A stretch of DNA of 64,000 nt from Eutypella sp. D-1 (lineage: Eukaryota > Ascomycota > Sordariomycetes > Xylariales > Diatrypaceae), in NCBI GenBank assembly GCA_023313575.1, contig JAJTTP010000016.1, positions 1 to 64,000 on the forward strand, in the 5' to 3' direction. The position numbers were made by a program, and so were the translations under genes. Position 1 is the stretch's first letter. Every line of letters starts with the position of its first letter. Below the pieces are notes generated by a model. It was given only the letters and a program-made list of their open reading frames with translations, was not told the DNA's origin and did no database searches. Below are positions 37,369 through 51,667 of the stretch, one piece after another.

Positions 37369-39052
37369 CTATAGCAGCATACGCCTGGGATCCTCGATGT
37401 ATTCCTTGACCTTGACGAGGAACTGGACCGCCTCCCTACCGTCGAGGAGACGGTGGTCATAAGTGAGAGCAAGGTACATCATAGGCCGGATCTCGACCTT
37501 GCCATTGACAGCAACGGGCCGCTCCTTAATAGCGTGGAGACCAAGGACAGCAGATTGCGGTAGGTTAATGATGGGGGTGCCGTATAGTGACCCGAAGACG
37601 CCGCCGTTGCTGATGGTGAAGGTACCGCCGGCCATGTCCTCGATGGTAAGCTTACCATCGCGCGCCTAAAGAGTGAGAGCAAGAGCGGTTAGTAGACTGG
37701 TAGCGCTGGAGCGCTGGAGTGCTGGCGCCCATGCAGAGGGGACGGAATGTGACGTGAGCTCACCTTCTTGCCCATATCAGCGATAGCCTTCTCGATGCCA
37801 ATCATATCCATGGACTCGGTATTCCGTACAACGGGGGTAACCAGACCCTTCTCGGTGGCAACAGCAACACTGATGTCGACGTAATCCCGGTAAACGATGG
37901 TGTCACCACCGTTCTCGCCCTCGATGGAGGCATTGACTGCGGGAATATCGCGCATAGCCAATACGCTGGCACGGGAGAAGGCGCTCATGAAACCGAGCTT
38001 TACTCCAGTCCTCTTAAGAACGTCATCCTTGTAGAGCTTTCGGAATTCCATCAGAGACGACATATCAACCTCGTTGAAGGTGGTTAGGGAAGCAGCGGTG
38101 TTTTGAGACTGCTTGAGGCGCTCAGCGATACGGAGACGCATACGATTCATCTTGACCTATAGACAGCCAATCTGTCAGCATCACAATGATTGGACATGAG
38201 GGAGGCCCGGGAGGCCCGGCAGAAGGCCCGGCGGGAGGGCCGGGGAAAAGGGGGGGGGGAGGCTGTGGGTTTAATAAAGGCGTTCTTTAATGAATCTCGA
38301 GACATACACGTCGTTCCTCGCGGCTCCCCAGGACCGGGCCAGAGGCAGCAGACGTCTCCTTAGAGGTCTGCTTGGGTGGCGGGGAATCTTTTTTGGGCTG
38401 AGGTGCAGGGCTCGACTGGGAGTGCTGAGATTCGGGTTTTGACTCTGGCTTATTCTCGGCGTCGGCGGGGGCTGGACGGGCTTCGGTAGAGGCATCCTTC
38501 TTCTCCTCCTTCGGGGGTTCCTTAGACGCGGGTTTCTCGGTGCCCTCTGGCTTCGCGGCGCCGGCATCTATCTTGGCAATCTCCTGGTCGACGAGAACGG
38601 TGTCCTCTTCATTGGCAAGGAACTCCTTTAGCACACCGGCCTGTGGAGCATTGACAGCCACATCAATCTGCAAGGGTTGTTAGCAAAAGATATGCGGTAA
38701 TCTATCCGGCAATCTATCCGGCAATCTATCCGGCAATCTATCCGGCAATCTATCCAACGATAGAAGAGTCCCCCCCCTTCTCCCCTCCCTCGAGTAGTTC
38801 TTCGCGTACCTTGTCGGTCTCAATAGTGGCGATCTCCTCGTCCTGCTCGACATACTCGCCGATTTGCTTGCTCCACTGCTTTAAGGTACCTTCGGTAATG
38901 GATTCGGCCATCTGCGGGACTTTGACAATGGCATCGGCGTAAGTTCGAACATGGTTCATTAGGATGGGTAAGGGCATGCTCCGTAATGGTTGGCGCATGG
39001 ATTGGCGCAGGTTCACGACACGCGCCGCGGTAAGAACTCGTCTTGACAACAT
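37369..39052 (-). CDS. kgd2: Dihydrolipoamide succinyltransferase, E2 of 2-oxoglutarate dehydrogenase
   Basis: This mitochondrial enzyme transfers the succinyl group to CoA in the citric acid cycle. Four exons: 39,052-38,810, 38,667-38,308, 38,156-37,764 and 37,665-37,369, giving 430 residues. All three introns (142, 151 and 98 nt) are phase 0. An Arg-rich mitochondrial leader (1-40) is followed by the lipoyl domain; the lipoylated Lys81 in E-T-D-K is the very last codon of exon 1. An Ala/Pro/Lys/Glu-rich linker (about 110-185) leads to the catalytic domain, which starts R-E-E-R-R-V-K-M-N-R-M and carries the active-site D-H-R-L-L-D-G near the C-terminus. The linker lacks an obvious E3-binding domain, as expected for KGD2. 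Intron 1 contains a 12-bp minisatellite. Confidence 0.95.
38699..38755. repeat. 12-bp minisatellite in kgd2 intron 1
   Basis: The unit aatctatccggc is repeated perfectly four times and then partially (57 bp). It fills more than a third of the 142-nt first intron of kgd2. Confidence 0.9.
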
Positions 39053-41014
39053 TTTGTCGGTCGGTGTCGGTCGGTGGCGATCGCGGACGGTTGCAAAAGC
39101 TCTGCAATTGGGGGTTGGGGGGATGGTGGTGGTGGTGATGGTGGTGGTTATAAAGAGAAAATCTACAATTATAAAAAGAAAAGAGTTGATTGAGTTGGTT
39201 CGGCTAGGTGGAGCGGGAGCTATTAAAGCCTGGTGGTGCCAGCCCGGCTACTACTACCTTTTTACCCGTTTAAGATGGAATGCAAAGGCAAAGGGAAGAC
39301 CCGGGAAAAGGGCGGGAGGGGGAAGGTTGGAGGACGGGAAGGTGTGAGTGTGAAGAGTTATAATGAGAGTTCTTACAAGTAAGAGAAAAAATAAATAAGG
39401 AGGAACAAGGAAGAAGGAAGCCCTGACAAGATACAAGATACTATAACAGCAAGCATAGCAGCAAGTATCCTTAAACTGGTGTTGTTGTAAAGTAATTTAG
39501 GTACGGAGTAACAACCTGGAAGTAACTTCCAAGTAACTTTTATGTGGAGCGATGCGGGTATGACTGGCCCCTGATACTCTTAGGCGGGTTTGATTGGTCA
39601 TTGGCGACTGGTTTAAGCCGATAAAAGCCAAAGTAGACTCGGGAAAAAAAAAGAAAATATTTAAGAATTGGAACAGATCGGGGAAGGGGAATACACTAGA
39701 GAAACCGAGACGAGCCTGTGATAGGGGCTTCGGAAGCTGTCCGATCCCATGGACGGTTTGAGATTTCTGACCAATACACCAAAGTAGATTACTTAGAAGC
39801 ATGTACAAGTAAAGTCATACATATACTCACTCCCCTGGGCACTTGATCAGTCACAGATCATTGGCCCGAAACATTACCGAACACATACAGTACCTACATG
39901 TACGTCCAGACTAACCTTGGTAGACGGACGGCAGTCGCTACAGGCCCGATCCGATGTACTACTTATGGGCAATGACGACATTAAGTATTTCAACGTCGCT
40001 ATGTATAAGTGATGATGATATACCTAGAGTTGGGTGGTGTTGATTAGGTACTCTGATGACTTTCTTCTTTCTTATTTGCTTATTGTTTGTAAGAAATTAT
40101 ATACCTTGCTTCTAGAATGAGAGTATGGAATAGGTACGCATGGGAAATGCATGTGCCTGTCTCTCGGGAACAAGCGAACTGGAAGTTTAGCGCAACCTCA
40201 TGTAGATGCAGGATTACGTCGGTATTTCCATCAGGTGAACAGGCGGAATACCCGAGGCTCTCAACTATGTACTTAGCAGCCTTAGGTAGAGGTAGGTAGG
40301 TAAGTAGATAGATGATTGCCTACATAGTCTGGCAATACTAGCCTTAAACTAGTCAGCCAGATATCACACAGGTCCTATGACTCCTAGCATTGTCACTGGG
40401 CACTGGGCACTGGGCACTTGTGCGATGGCTGCCGAATTCATCCGTATCCCCGGCTATAAATATTGAAAGCATGGATGTGGCTTACACTTGCATGGCTAGT
40501 GATATGTGACTGATAAAAAAAAATAGAGATTGGACTGATTACCTAATGTAAGTAAGGCCAAGAGTTAGGTGCCTCAGGCCGAAATCTCTTCCAGCCAGTG
40601 AGATTCAAGGTAATACTTGCAAAAGTACCTTATCGAATTAAGCTCCAATCCATCACTCCCCCCCAGCTCGCGACCAATGGAAGAAATATACGAACTTTAG
40701 AAGAAGAGAGATACCATAGAAAGCGATATCCTCTCTCCCACCAGCCTTCCTGCACCTTTCTCGGCCAACGAAGACCTCTCCCCTCTCCACTCCATTGACG
40801 GCCTGTTCACCTTCCGAGCCAGGCTTTGCGGTATTATTTTACGACGGTCCTGATCCGTGGTGTATGCGGCCCGCCCGGATCAATCACGCAACCCCCTCCC
40901 GAAGAGAACAAGATATCTACGTAGATACCTAGGTAGATAGGGAAGAGGAATTGGAAGGGCAAGGCAAGGCAAGGCAAGGCAAGGCAAGGCGACGCCTGAC
41001 AAGGGACTTCAAAC
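39053..41014. other. Divergent intergenic region, kgd2 / NDUFB9
   Basis: About 2 kb between two divergently transcribed nuclear genes for mitochondrial proteins; it must hold both promoters. Short frames such as 39,497-39,808 (minus) and 40,598-40,798 (plus) show no recognisable protein. It contains GTAG/GGTA runs, a TACCTAGGTA palindrome near 40,927, and the (AAGGC)6 repeat. Confidence 0.45.
40961..40990 (+). repeat. (AAGGC)6 just upstream of the NDUFB9 start
   Basis: Six perfect aaggc units end 24 bp before the start codon at 41,015 and so probably lie in the 5' untranslated region. A related GCAA run sits at about 41,080-41,098 in the first intron. Confidence 0.85.
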
Positions 41015-41842
41015 ATGTCGAACCGACAAGCTGCACTGTGAGAAAACCCCGTCGGCCACCCTCTTTCGCGAGCCCGGCAAGCAAGCAAGCAAGCAAACAA
41101 GCTTTATTTATCACAAGCTATATCTCACACGTTATGTCACACGTTATCTCACACTTCCTAGGTCGCTTTACCGGCGCTCTCTGAAGCTGGCACTCGACTG
41201 GGCTGTCCACCGTCACCTATGGCGCGGCCAAGCTCTCTACATCCGATCCCTCTTCGAAGCCAACCGAAACATCACAGACACGAGGAAACAAAGGGTACGC
41301 TAGATCATCACTCTTCTCCCTCCACCTCCACCCTCCTCACTTGATCCTAGCTTGCTGGCTGCCACTCCCCCCCGTCGAGACCAGTTGAAGCACCGATGGC
41401 TAACTTGGAGACGACCACGATTCCTGCGGGTCTTACAGGCATTACTCAAGGAAACTGAAAAGCTGTTGGAAACCTGGAAACATCCCGATCCGTATTGTCC
41501 CCCAACAGCCCCCGGAGGTACGTCGGAACCCGAGACGACAGCTACACTACATACCATTGCCCTTAAGTTTCTACGCAACTGGAACTAGAGAGGGGAAAAA
41601 ACAAAAAACAAACCAAAACAAAAAAACCTTACGGGCCTGGCTGACTAACTTTTTTCTTAACAGGCTCCAAGTACGAGAGAAACCTGCCGCCACACGTTAC
41701 CGACTGTGAGTTTTCCCTGCTGCTGCTACCGCTGTGGATGCCGCTGCGTGCACTATGATCGCACTATGATCTTACGTGTCCAAATGTCCAAAGAAACAAC
41801 TGCTAACACTCCGTCTTAGCTCCCCCGCCACTGAAGTTTTAG
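41015..41842 (+). CDS. NDUFB9: Complex I subunit NDUFB9/B22, LYR-motif protein
   Basis: This is an accessory subunit of mitochondrial NADH:ubiquinone oxidoreductase. It is encoded by five small exons, so no long reading frame reveals it: 41,015-41,037, 41,162-41,294, 41,439-41,517, 41,664-41,705 and 41,820-41,842 (300 nt, 99 residues plus stop). All introns are GT-AG (124, 144, 146 and 114 nt) and phases join cleanly. The N-terminus reads M-S-N-R-Q-A-A-L and runs into S-L-Y-R-R-S-L-K, the LYR motif, followed by a helical region. The segment W-K-H-P-D-P-Y and then P-T-A-P-G-G-S-K-Y-E-R matches the conserved H-P-x-P-Y ... P-G-G-x-x-Y-E-R of animal NDUFB9. It is shorter than the animal protein, lacking the C-terminal half. 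The tiny first and last exons (23 nt each) are the least certain parts. Confidence 0.88.
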
Positions 41843-42373
41843 ACATTGAAATACTACTGCTGCGCGGGAATAAAATGGCATTGTCAATCTGTACATAGAA
41901 AAATGTAAAATGCATTTAGAAGTGGAATGCCCAGAGGTTGAAACATAGTTTTTAAAAAAGAGCGTCCGATATCCCAATAACTTTCCCACTGCTGCGAAAT
42001 AAACTATCAATCTAGAATTGCGTTCGGCGCCCTCTAGGCGAAATCTCGTTCATTACAGCCGGTGATCAATAACCCCGGTCGAGGTCGCGGAATGTCGCAT
42101 CAAAGCCCAGACACGGGGGCGCAGATGCAACCCTCAAATGACTGGCGCAATCCATGGATGTTCCGGATTCCTCAGCGGAAGCCGATATGCGTCGAGTCGG
42201 TCGCAGTTCACAAGAGTCATAAGAGCAAGAGACGGTATCAATACCAAAGTGTTGGTTTAGAAAGCGTTTTCATTCGTGTCCATTGCCCAATGGATTATGT
42301 GTATAATGTACAACCGATACGCGTGAAAATTGCGCAAAAAGCAAACCATGCCCTGCCGTGACCCCGTGGTTCA

Positions 42374-43108
<735 letters not shown>

Positions 43109-45912
43109 TTTGAATGTGGGTTTGGGGGTTAGATTGAGGATTTAAAAAAGTTGTTGATTTAGTGAAGTCTAAGTCGTAATTGACTGAAGCTGCTGAAATG
43201 CTTTTGCGTGAAGATGGATGTTGTTGTGATGGAAAAATCGAGATATGTTGGGAGATGGAATTGAAAGAAGATGTGGTGGGGGAGAAGCTCTTTAAGTATG
43301 ACTGTCGCGTTAGAAGGAGTGATCACAAAATCACTACCTTAGGGGGGGGAGAAGCGCGGGTTTTTGCACTAATCCGGATCGGGGATATTGTAAGAGAGAG
43401 TCCTGGGTGGAGTGGGGTTAGGTACCTATCAACCTAGGGTATCTAAAATATGTACCTAGGTGCTCAGGGTACTTTCCTGCCGGCAATTAATCGCTTATTG
43501 ACAGTAGAACTTTGCTAACGCGGCAAGAACCTTAGAATATCTGGACTATCTGGAATGCCCATAGTTAACCCTACCTTAGGCAGGTATTCCTATTGACTAA
43601 CCTCGAGAAGTTAAACCCACCATACAATAAGGTAGGTTCAAATGAAGGTATACCTTCAAGGGCCGGTACTAAACACCTACTTGGTAGCCAGCTCTGTTTA
43701 CAGGTATCGATATATTGAATATTACATATTACCTAAGGTACCACCACCTACCAACCTTGCCAACTTGATCGGTACATACCTGTGATACAAATCCGGCTTA
43801 GTTTGGCCTTACCTCATTCAGGTGGAACCCAAACAAGTCGCGTTCCATTTATCAATCAATCAGTGTGCAATGCAAGATCAGAACCAGATATATCGACAAC
43901 AGCCCAGCCTGCCTTGCCCGCCCTACTTGCCTGCTTGTCTACCTACTACCATCCCATATACCTTCCTTGCTTCCTTCACACCCCCCCACTCCTACTCCAA
44001 GAATTGCAACTTGACTTTCTAAAAGATCAGTCCAGTCACTTGAGCACACGGGCCTCCCAAGGTTATTGTCGAGCTCCTATCATCCCTGGCACATATTAGT
44101 TATGTGCAACTAACTAACAACATCGTTCTTTCCTATTGCACCTTCGGGTTTGTTTTTTGGTCCCCTCCCTCGCTCTTCCTACTCTGACTGATTGTGCCCG
44201 TCGAGCTGATTTTACAACATTGATCGCAACCTGGGACATACCCGACATTTCCTTCTATCACTGATTGTCTTTTGACTCATACTTTCTGCGTTTAGTGCTT
44301 TCGTAGTCGCATCTCTGATTTAGAGAGCTCGGATTGTATTGACTGGCATACGCTGGTTTTTTGTTATTGGGTTGGATCATTCGGATTGTGCTTTCTGACC
44401 TGGAAATCTCGAGCTTTTCCCGGTTTGTTTTGGTCACTTGTATGACACAAGATTTTTAAGTCATAACCGTACCATCTATGGTACACAATAGGAGTTCTGG
44501 AGCTAGAACTAAGCAGTAACTTATATTTTTATCATAGAATTATACCATTTCCGCTCTCGGGACGGCAAAGTCCCGGTTTTGATACACGTGTATTCTGCAG
44601 GTACGGGCTTTTTGACCCATTAAATCGGGATGGAATATGCGGATGTGAACGTAATAATGCCCTGACGGCCGGAGCCGACTTGCATGCATAACAGGTCCGC
44701 ATCCTGGCCGTAGATGTGAGAAATCGGAGGCGAACATGCACCACTCTGCGGACACGGGGCGGCACGGATGACGATAGCTTCACTGATGGTCCGGAAGCGG
44801 AAGGGTCCACCTAACAACTACCGTAGATAGCACGCCCGCGTGTACATGCCGGGGATGACCGGGCGGGCTGTTACAAGAGGTACCCGATGTATGCATGCAT
44901 AATCACTGGAAAGCTTAGGGAATTTACATAATCGACTGCCTTGGAGGTACTTCCACAGCGAGAGCTGAGTGTTGATGCGGCTTGACACTGCCCAGGTGCT
45001 ATTTACAAAAAAGCCAAAAGAATTATACCCCAGGTTTCCGGAATGAATATTTTGATTGGCTGCCTTATGGCATATTCTTCCGTTTGCTGTTATCAGTTCG
45101 GTGTTGTCTTTACCGTTTATGGAAATGCATTCCTAGACGCGTATTATCTGGGTACTATGTAGGTAGATTTGAAATGATCATGTACCTCCCCTCCGTTATG
45201 ATGTCCCCGGAGCAGGCCAGGTGCAGCCCGAGGGAGAGAGGGTCGAGACGGAAAAAAGATCAGTCGCGTTCCTATTGTGTTGTACGGTCCTTGTGTACAT
45301 GTATGCTAGGTAGGCGCGTTGCGTTACGGCATTACAGGCATTATAGACGTGCAGCAGGGAAAATGGCCGGGAAAGTGGGGTGCCTGAGAGTACCCGGGGT
45401 GGGTTATCTTGCCCAGCTCACTCAGGTGGGCACCCAGACTGCCAGAGTGGGCTTACCTTATCCCCTCTAATCCCCACCTAAGTATTGTTGTACGTACCTA
45501 CCCTACCTAAGCTAAGGCAATAAGGTAGGCGGTAGGTACTTGGGTAGACTAGCTACTTCCTTATTTTTTGGGTGTACCTATTGATTAAAACGGCCCATTG
45601 GAAAAAAAGCTGCCACAACACCCTGCCACAATAATGTACCTAACTTACCACCTAAAGCTACCTGCCTTAGCCTTCCGTCAATCAGCCAAATCAGTAATCG
45701 CGCTAGTGCAGTTCGCGTCCAGATACAAAAGGACTGCAACACCCCCATTTCTTCTCACTTCCAACAATCTTCGCATTTCCCATCTACATCCACAACTTCT
45801 TTTCTACTAATAGCAGCAGCAACACCACAACATTTGGATTTATCCATTCTAACTCATCTCACATTTTCATCTTTTTTCATCCCACACCAAATCACTTTTA
45901 AAATCCATCAAG
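43109..45912. other. Divergent H2A/H2B intergenic region, 2.8 kb
   Basis: This holds the promoters of both histone genes. A long plus-strand frame, 44,982-45,470, and overlapping minus-strand frames at 44,532-44,817 look like chance: no domain, and several frames are open together. The stretch 45,780-45,900 is pyrimidine/AC-rich, as is common before highly expressed fungal genes. No RNA gene was recognised. Confidence 0.45.
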
Positions 45913-46568
<656 letters not shown>

Positions 46569-47593
46569 GTGCTTGGTTTTGCGGTTGCCGTGGTTTTTTC
46601 ATCATTTGGCGTAGGACTTTTTCTCTACTTGGCATCATGACGAGACTTTAAGCCAAGACTGGACTAGAAAGGTCCCTGATCATTGGGAGTCTCATAATGC
46701 GTTACGGATGGTTTTGCTTTTAGGGGGCAATGTCTTCACAACACGGTCTGGGGTTCGCGGTTGTACAATACAGTTTCCCGATAGGGTTTTCCGGAAATGA
46801 GAATCTGAACATGAACAAAAAAAAACACCGTGCCTTTGCCATTATTTCGTGCCGGAACCCATGCCAATCCCACCGCCATTTCAACCCAACCAGTTCGGTT
46901 TCGCCGCATTCATTGAAATATAACCGCGATAACATCGTGACACCTTGTTGGCCACGGTCAACACCTATGTGATGAAACCAGCTATGGACTCAGTCGGCCA
47001 CCCAGATGCGACGCAAGCCGCGCCGATGCCACGTCATTTGGAATTAACTTCAGACATGCTCTCCGGAAAACGTTGCTTCATGTCCAAACCATGTTGATGT
47101 GCGAATGATGTCATTTTTGGATTCAGAGTTATTTGAAGTCGCCAGCCAGCGTCGTAACCTAATCCGACGCGACTCTCGCAGTCATCTCAACAATTACGTG
47201 TTGGGTGGGGTGGAAAAGCTCCGTTAGGCAAGGTAACTTAACTGAGAAGTGCAGGAGTTGATTGATTCAGCGCTATGCTCAATTATCCCGCGCGATAGGC
47301 TCTACATAGTTCTAGCGCTCTAGCGCTCTGCGATACAAATGCCGCACTCTGTCAAGATAGCCAGCTAGTGAGTGGGTGACGTTTAATGCATGCGCGCTTC
47401 GATATAAGCTCCCCTAGGTCCGCCCGCCCCGTCTAAGAAAACGCCAGCTTCCCTCCATGTCCTGCTTCCTGACTATATGCATATGATATAAATGCCGTAA
47501 GACCTAAATGCTATTCTTCATGTCGGGGAGGGAAATACCCGTAGATAACATGTGTTGCTGTGCTCGGCTCGGTTCGGCTCGACACAGCCAGGC
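46569..47593. other. Intergenic 1 kb between convergent genes
   Basis: This region holds the 3' ends of H2B and SQS1. Short overlapping frames on both strands show no recognisable protein. Nothing else is supportable. Confidence 0.4.
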
Positions 47594-49819
47594 TCAGGCA
47601 TCGCCCAGCCCGGCCTTGCTCTTCTTGACGACCTGTGTGAGAGGCACCATGATGCCCTTGTTATCACTACTACCAAGGGCCATCCCCTTGGACCAACCCA
47701 TCTTCTCGAGCATCGTGCGGCCCTTGTTCTCGGCGCCCAGCTCCGCCGCGTGCTGGCCGACGACGTCGCCCTCGCGGTATGCGTGGTGGCCCTGCTTGCC
47801 GCGGGTCCGCCTGGGCTCGTCCCGCTTGAGAATGCGCGCCTTGTTGACCGTCTCCTCGTCCACGTCCACGCGGGGGAACCACGATTGCCGGGTGCGCGCA
47901 AACGCGCGGTCGAAGGAGACCTGGTCGAAGGGGAGAGTGGCCCGAGACCTGTAGAGAACCGTGTACCTATCATTTCCCTTCCCGGCTGATTGCGATTTGA
48001 TCCGGAACTTGTTGGCTAGTTGATGGACGGTCATGCGAGACCTCTTGTCAAACGGGGGTAATGAGAGCCTGATGGAAATAGATTAGCACGTAATTCCAGA
48101 CATGAACAAACAATGACGGGCTGCTCACTGTTGCTGCGAACCAAGGAGGAAAGCTTCCAGCTCGTTAGCCAGGTCATCAAGTGACATGCCCCCGCGATAC
48201 TTGACCTTGAGGTTGTCTGGATTGACGTTTTTGCCCAGCAATCCTTGTGATCTTAATTCTTCGCGAGCCCTCTTCTGCTCTGCCTTCTTCTGTCGGTCTT
48301 TCTGAAACGTTCGGTTCATCGCCTCTTCCAGCTCGGAGTCGGAAATATCGAATGACTTGGGCTGTTTCTTAAAGTTATTGAGGCTGGGTCGATGCCAGTC
48401 CATCACCAGGTCAAGATCATCGAACGCGTCCGCCATCTCCGTAGCGCTGGGGTACTGGCCCTTTCTCTGGGTGATTCTAGCTTGTTTCGAAGAACCTTTC
48501 TTCTTTCGACGCGGGCTGGTCTTGGATGCGAGTTGCCAATCGTCCTCGTCATCATCAGAGTCTGCATCATCAAGAAGGAAAGCTTCATCGGCGCCGAAAC
48601 CGAGTTCTTCCTGTTTGGCAAGCCTGCGAGCCATTTGCTCATCCTCTAGTTCGAGGCGGCGCCTTCGATCTGATCCGTCGTCGTTTGCACCGCGAGAAGA
48701 GGCGTCACTACTATCTTCTTCACTAGGGATGTCCTTTGGGATTGCGTCGCTATCCGTGCCTCCTAGATCTCGGAGTACGTTAAATGCATGCGTGACGACA
48801 CTCGGCTGATCGCCACCACTAGCCGCCTCGTCTTCATCTGTATCGTCTCGCATGTTGGCTATGTAGTCTGCAACGATTGCAGCTTCCTCGTCATCGACGG
48901 GGCTTTGAGGCTCTATTTGGGTAGCTTTGCCCGAAGTCTTGCGAGTTGTATTACGGCGTTTCTTGCCACCTTTCTTCGTGGTGGAGAGCGAAAGATAATC
49001 GTTGTCGTCTGTCTTGGTGACAACCTCTTGCTGTGGTGCTATACTGGGCATGATTTTATGTGCCTCTGTAGATTTAAACTTCTTCTGGGGAATGGATTTC
49101 TCGACCACGCGGAGCTCCAGGTTCATCTCGCGGAACTCCAATGTGTCCTTGGCCTTATTGGTCTTCTTGGTATACTGATCTGCTACATCCTGACTGGGCT
49201 CTGCTGGGCTGCGATTCTGACGAGAGGGGTCACGACCCTTAAATAGGATGACCTCTTCGCTGGAGTCTGATTCGTAGTTGGGTTTGGACACACTGGGAGC
49301 GCCAGAAATTGGCTTCTGGTTTGGGCGTAAGGATTTGTCGCCGGTGAGGTCAAGGGTAAAAGACGGGGCAGACGGCTCTTCAGCAGCGATATTATGCGCC
49401 TCTACAGCTTGGCACGGAATAGGATCCGGTGCATCGACATCGGCGAGGGTGACCAGGGGAGATGGAGCCTTCTGGGCCTCGTTCACCTGGTTCACCTGGT
49501 TTGGATGGTTGAGTCTCTCCTGCCTTTGCTCAACCTCGAGATCCTTCAGAGGGTCCATGAAGCCGGCGCTGACAAAAGTCACGGGCTGATAGCGTAACTT
49601 AGCATCGATACCTCGTATGCCACGGCGGTTATAGGCAGTGTTTCTAGCTTCCTCCGCAAGTGAATAACCTGTATGATGAGCGAAAGCACCGGCGGTGCCT
49701 CGTGATGAGGTGTTGCCACCATTCTCAGCAAGTAACCTGGCTAGCAGACCTCCTTGGGGCTTGCCAGGTGGAGGACCCTGGGGACGATATGGTTTATTGT
49801 TGTTTCTCCTTTTGGCCAT
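47594..49819 (-). CDS. SQS1: SQS1-like R3H and G-patch protein (Prp43 activator)
   Basis: Exons 49,819-48,129 and 48,068-47,594 flank a 60-nt intron (GTGAGC to CAG) and encode 721 residues. The start was taken at the internal M-A-K-R-R-N-N-N-K, which resembles the basic start of the family; an in-frame ATG 20 codons upstream is possible. The N-terminal two-thirds is acidic and low-complexity. An R3H domain (about 574-635, with R-M-T-V-H) binds single-stranded nucleic acid. A G-patch follows (about 665-715: A-E-L-G-A ... M-L-E-K-M-G-W ... G-L-G). In yeast, Sqs1/Pfa1 uses its G-patch to stimulate the helicase Prp43 in ribosome biogenesis and splicing; the same role is inferred here. Confidence 0.9.
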
Positions 49820-51667
49820 GTTGGCTATGGTTTCGAGTATATTTTGTGTAGTACGGATTGTATGTGTTGAGACCCGCAATAGTCAATAGATGGGTTATTT
49901 TTACCCGCAGGCTGCTGCTAGGTAGACAAGGCTGAGTAAGATGGGGGAGGTAAGGGAGGTGATGGAGGTGATGGAGGTAAGTGGTGATGAGAAGATGCAG
50001 AACCTCATTGGATCCCACTTGTGCTAAGGAACTTTCTAATGACCTTGAGTGGATGATGGATAATGGATGATGGGTGATGGATGGATTATGGGGGTTGTGT
50101 GTTTGTTTGAAGGCCAGACAGAGAGAGGGTCTACGAGAGGGTCTATGTTGAAAGCCTTTGTTGTTCAGATATGTAATGTCGGACGGAATATGTGGGATGT
50201 GTTAAGATAACTTTCGAGGCTTCAAGATCGAAACCCGTTTACATGGGAAGCTCGAGGTTGTTTCTTTAACGGTTTAGAGTACCTAAACCTTAGTGTTTAG
50301 GTAGGTACTTAGTAAGGTACTCGCATTATGTACATGTAGTCCAGGACATTTGTGGACTTTAAGGAGTCATGGACGCAACCTTGGAACGTTTTGGCACCCG
50401 TCTGCCTGTTGTTATCGATAAGTCGGGTATGGGTACTTAGTATACGGAGTAGGGTACGTAGGTATGTATGTAGTGGGGAACGCGGGGCAATGCATGGCCT
50501 CTATGTAGGGCTAATATCTTGCTAACGTGACCTGGCCTGGCACTCCCTGAGAGTTATCAGTACCTAGAAATGCACTGAAGTTGTCAGGTCATAGTCACAA
50601 CCTTGAAAGTTATCAGCTGCAGCTGTTCTCCGAAGTTCGCTAGCCATAAACATACTTGGAGCTCCAGGTAGTTATTAGCCCTTGCTGCTCCCCTACCTTA
50701 AGTTACCTAAGTAAGCTAGCAGACTACCTACCCCCCTAGGTACATAGGTATGCAGGCAGTTAGCTTAATTTCTCAGCCACAGCATTCATATGACTTGGTC
50801 GATTGACCACATCATCAACACTAGCATTATATCTGGAAAACAGTAGTCTAACTAACTATTTCCCTAGGTATATGATATTCTTCGGAGTTTTGCGGTTGCT
50901 TGTCCTAAATACCTAGGTACCTACGGTATTCACGTAGCAAGCCTATAAAATTACCTTATGATTCCCCGTGAGTGAGCGTACTGGCCGTAACAGCAGGTGC
51001 TCGGTGATCGGCGCTTAGAAGGTGTACATACAAGAGGGAACGGAACCCCGGGGGGTTTTCCAAGGTTGTGACAGACAGATACGATATAGCCTTACCTGCC
51101 CTTATTAACCTACCTAGGTACATAACGTACCTAAGAGGTATGTACATATGTAGGTAGGTAGGTATCATCTCATCCACGACCTGCATTCATCAACCATCTG
51201 CACCGTACATACTTAGGTAGGCATCTATCTACTTACTTAGGTATCTTCCTTCACTCTTTTCTCTCCTCTTCGCACCTACACCACCACCACCACCACCACC
51301 ACTACCATCACCACCATCACCCGTATCTACTAGTACCATCTTTCATCTGATTATACCGTCTACTTTCCTTCCTAAAGTACTCCTGTTTACGATAACTACC
51401 TACATATAGGTAGGTAGTCGTTATTAATACAAATTCCATTTCAACCCTCTCGCCCGCCCCCCTTCACCTATTCCTTTTACGTACGTCTTCATTTTCACCG
51501 TGGACCCGCCCTCTCCTCGTCCTCGTCATCATTAATGTTCCGGCTTCCAATCATTAGAGTAAAATAACTGTCTCTACTCACTCCATACTTATATTATTAT
51601 TATATGCATCTATAACAATAACAATAACAAGAACGAGAACAAGAGACACGAACACAAGAGACACGTC
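49820..51667. other. Divergent intergenic region, SQS1 / ATG4
   Basis: About 1.85 kb holding the promoters of SQS1 and ATG4. It is rich in GGTA/TACC runs and TACCTAGGTA-like palindromes (near 50,735, 50,863, 50,911 and 51,111), and has a CAC/CACCAC run at about 51,277-51,320. No gene is visible. Confidence 0.45.

Noticed and set aside
38699..38755. Regularly repeated units as a CRISPR array
   Set aside because: The 12-bp units have no spacers and lie in a eukaryotic intron; it is a minisatellite.
44982..45470. 162-codon frame between the histone genes
   Set aside because: No recognisable domain, repeat or signal, and the neighbouring sequence is open in several frames; it looks like chance.
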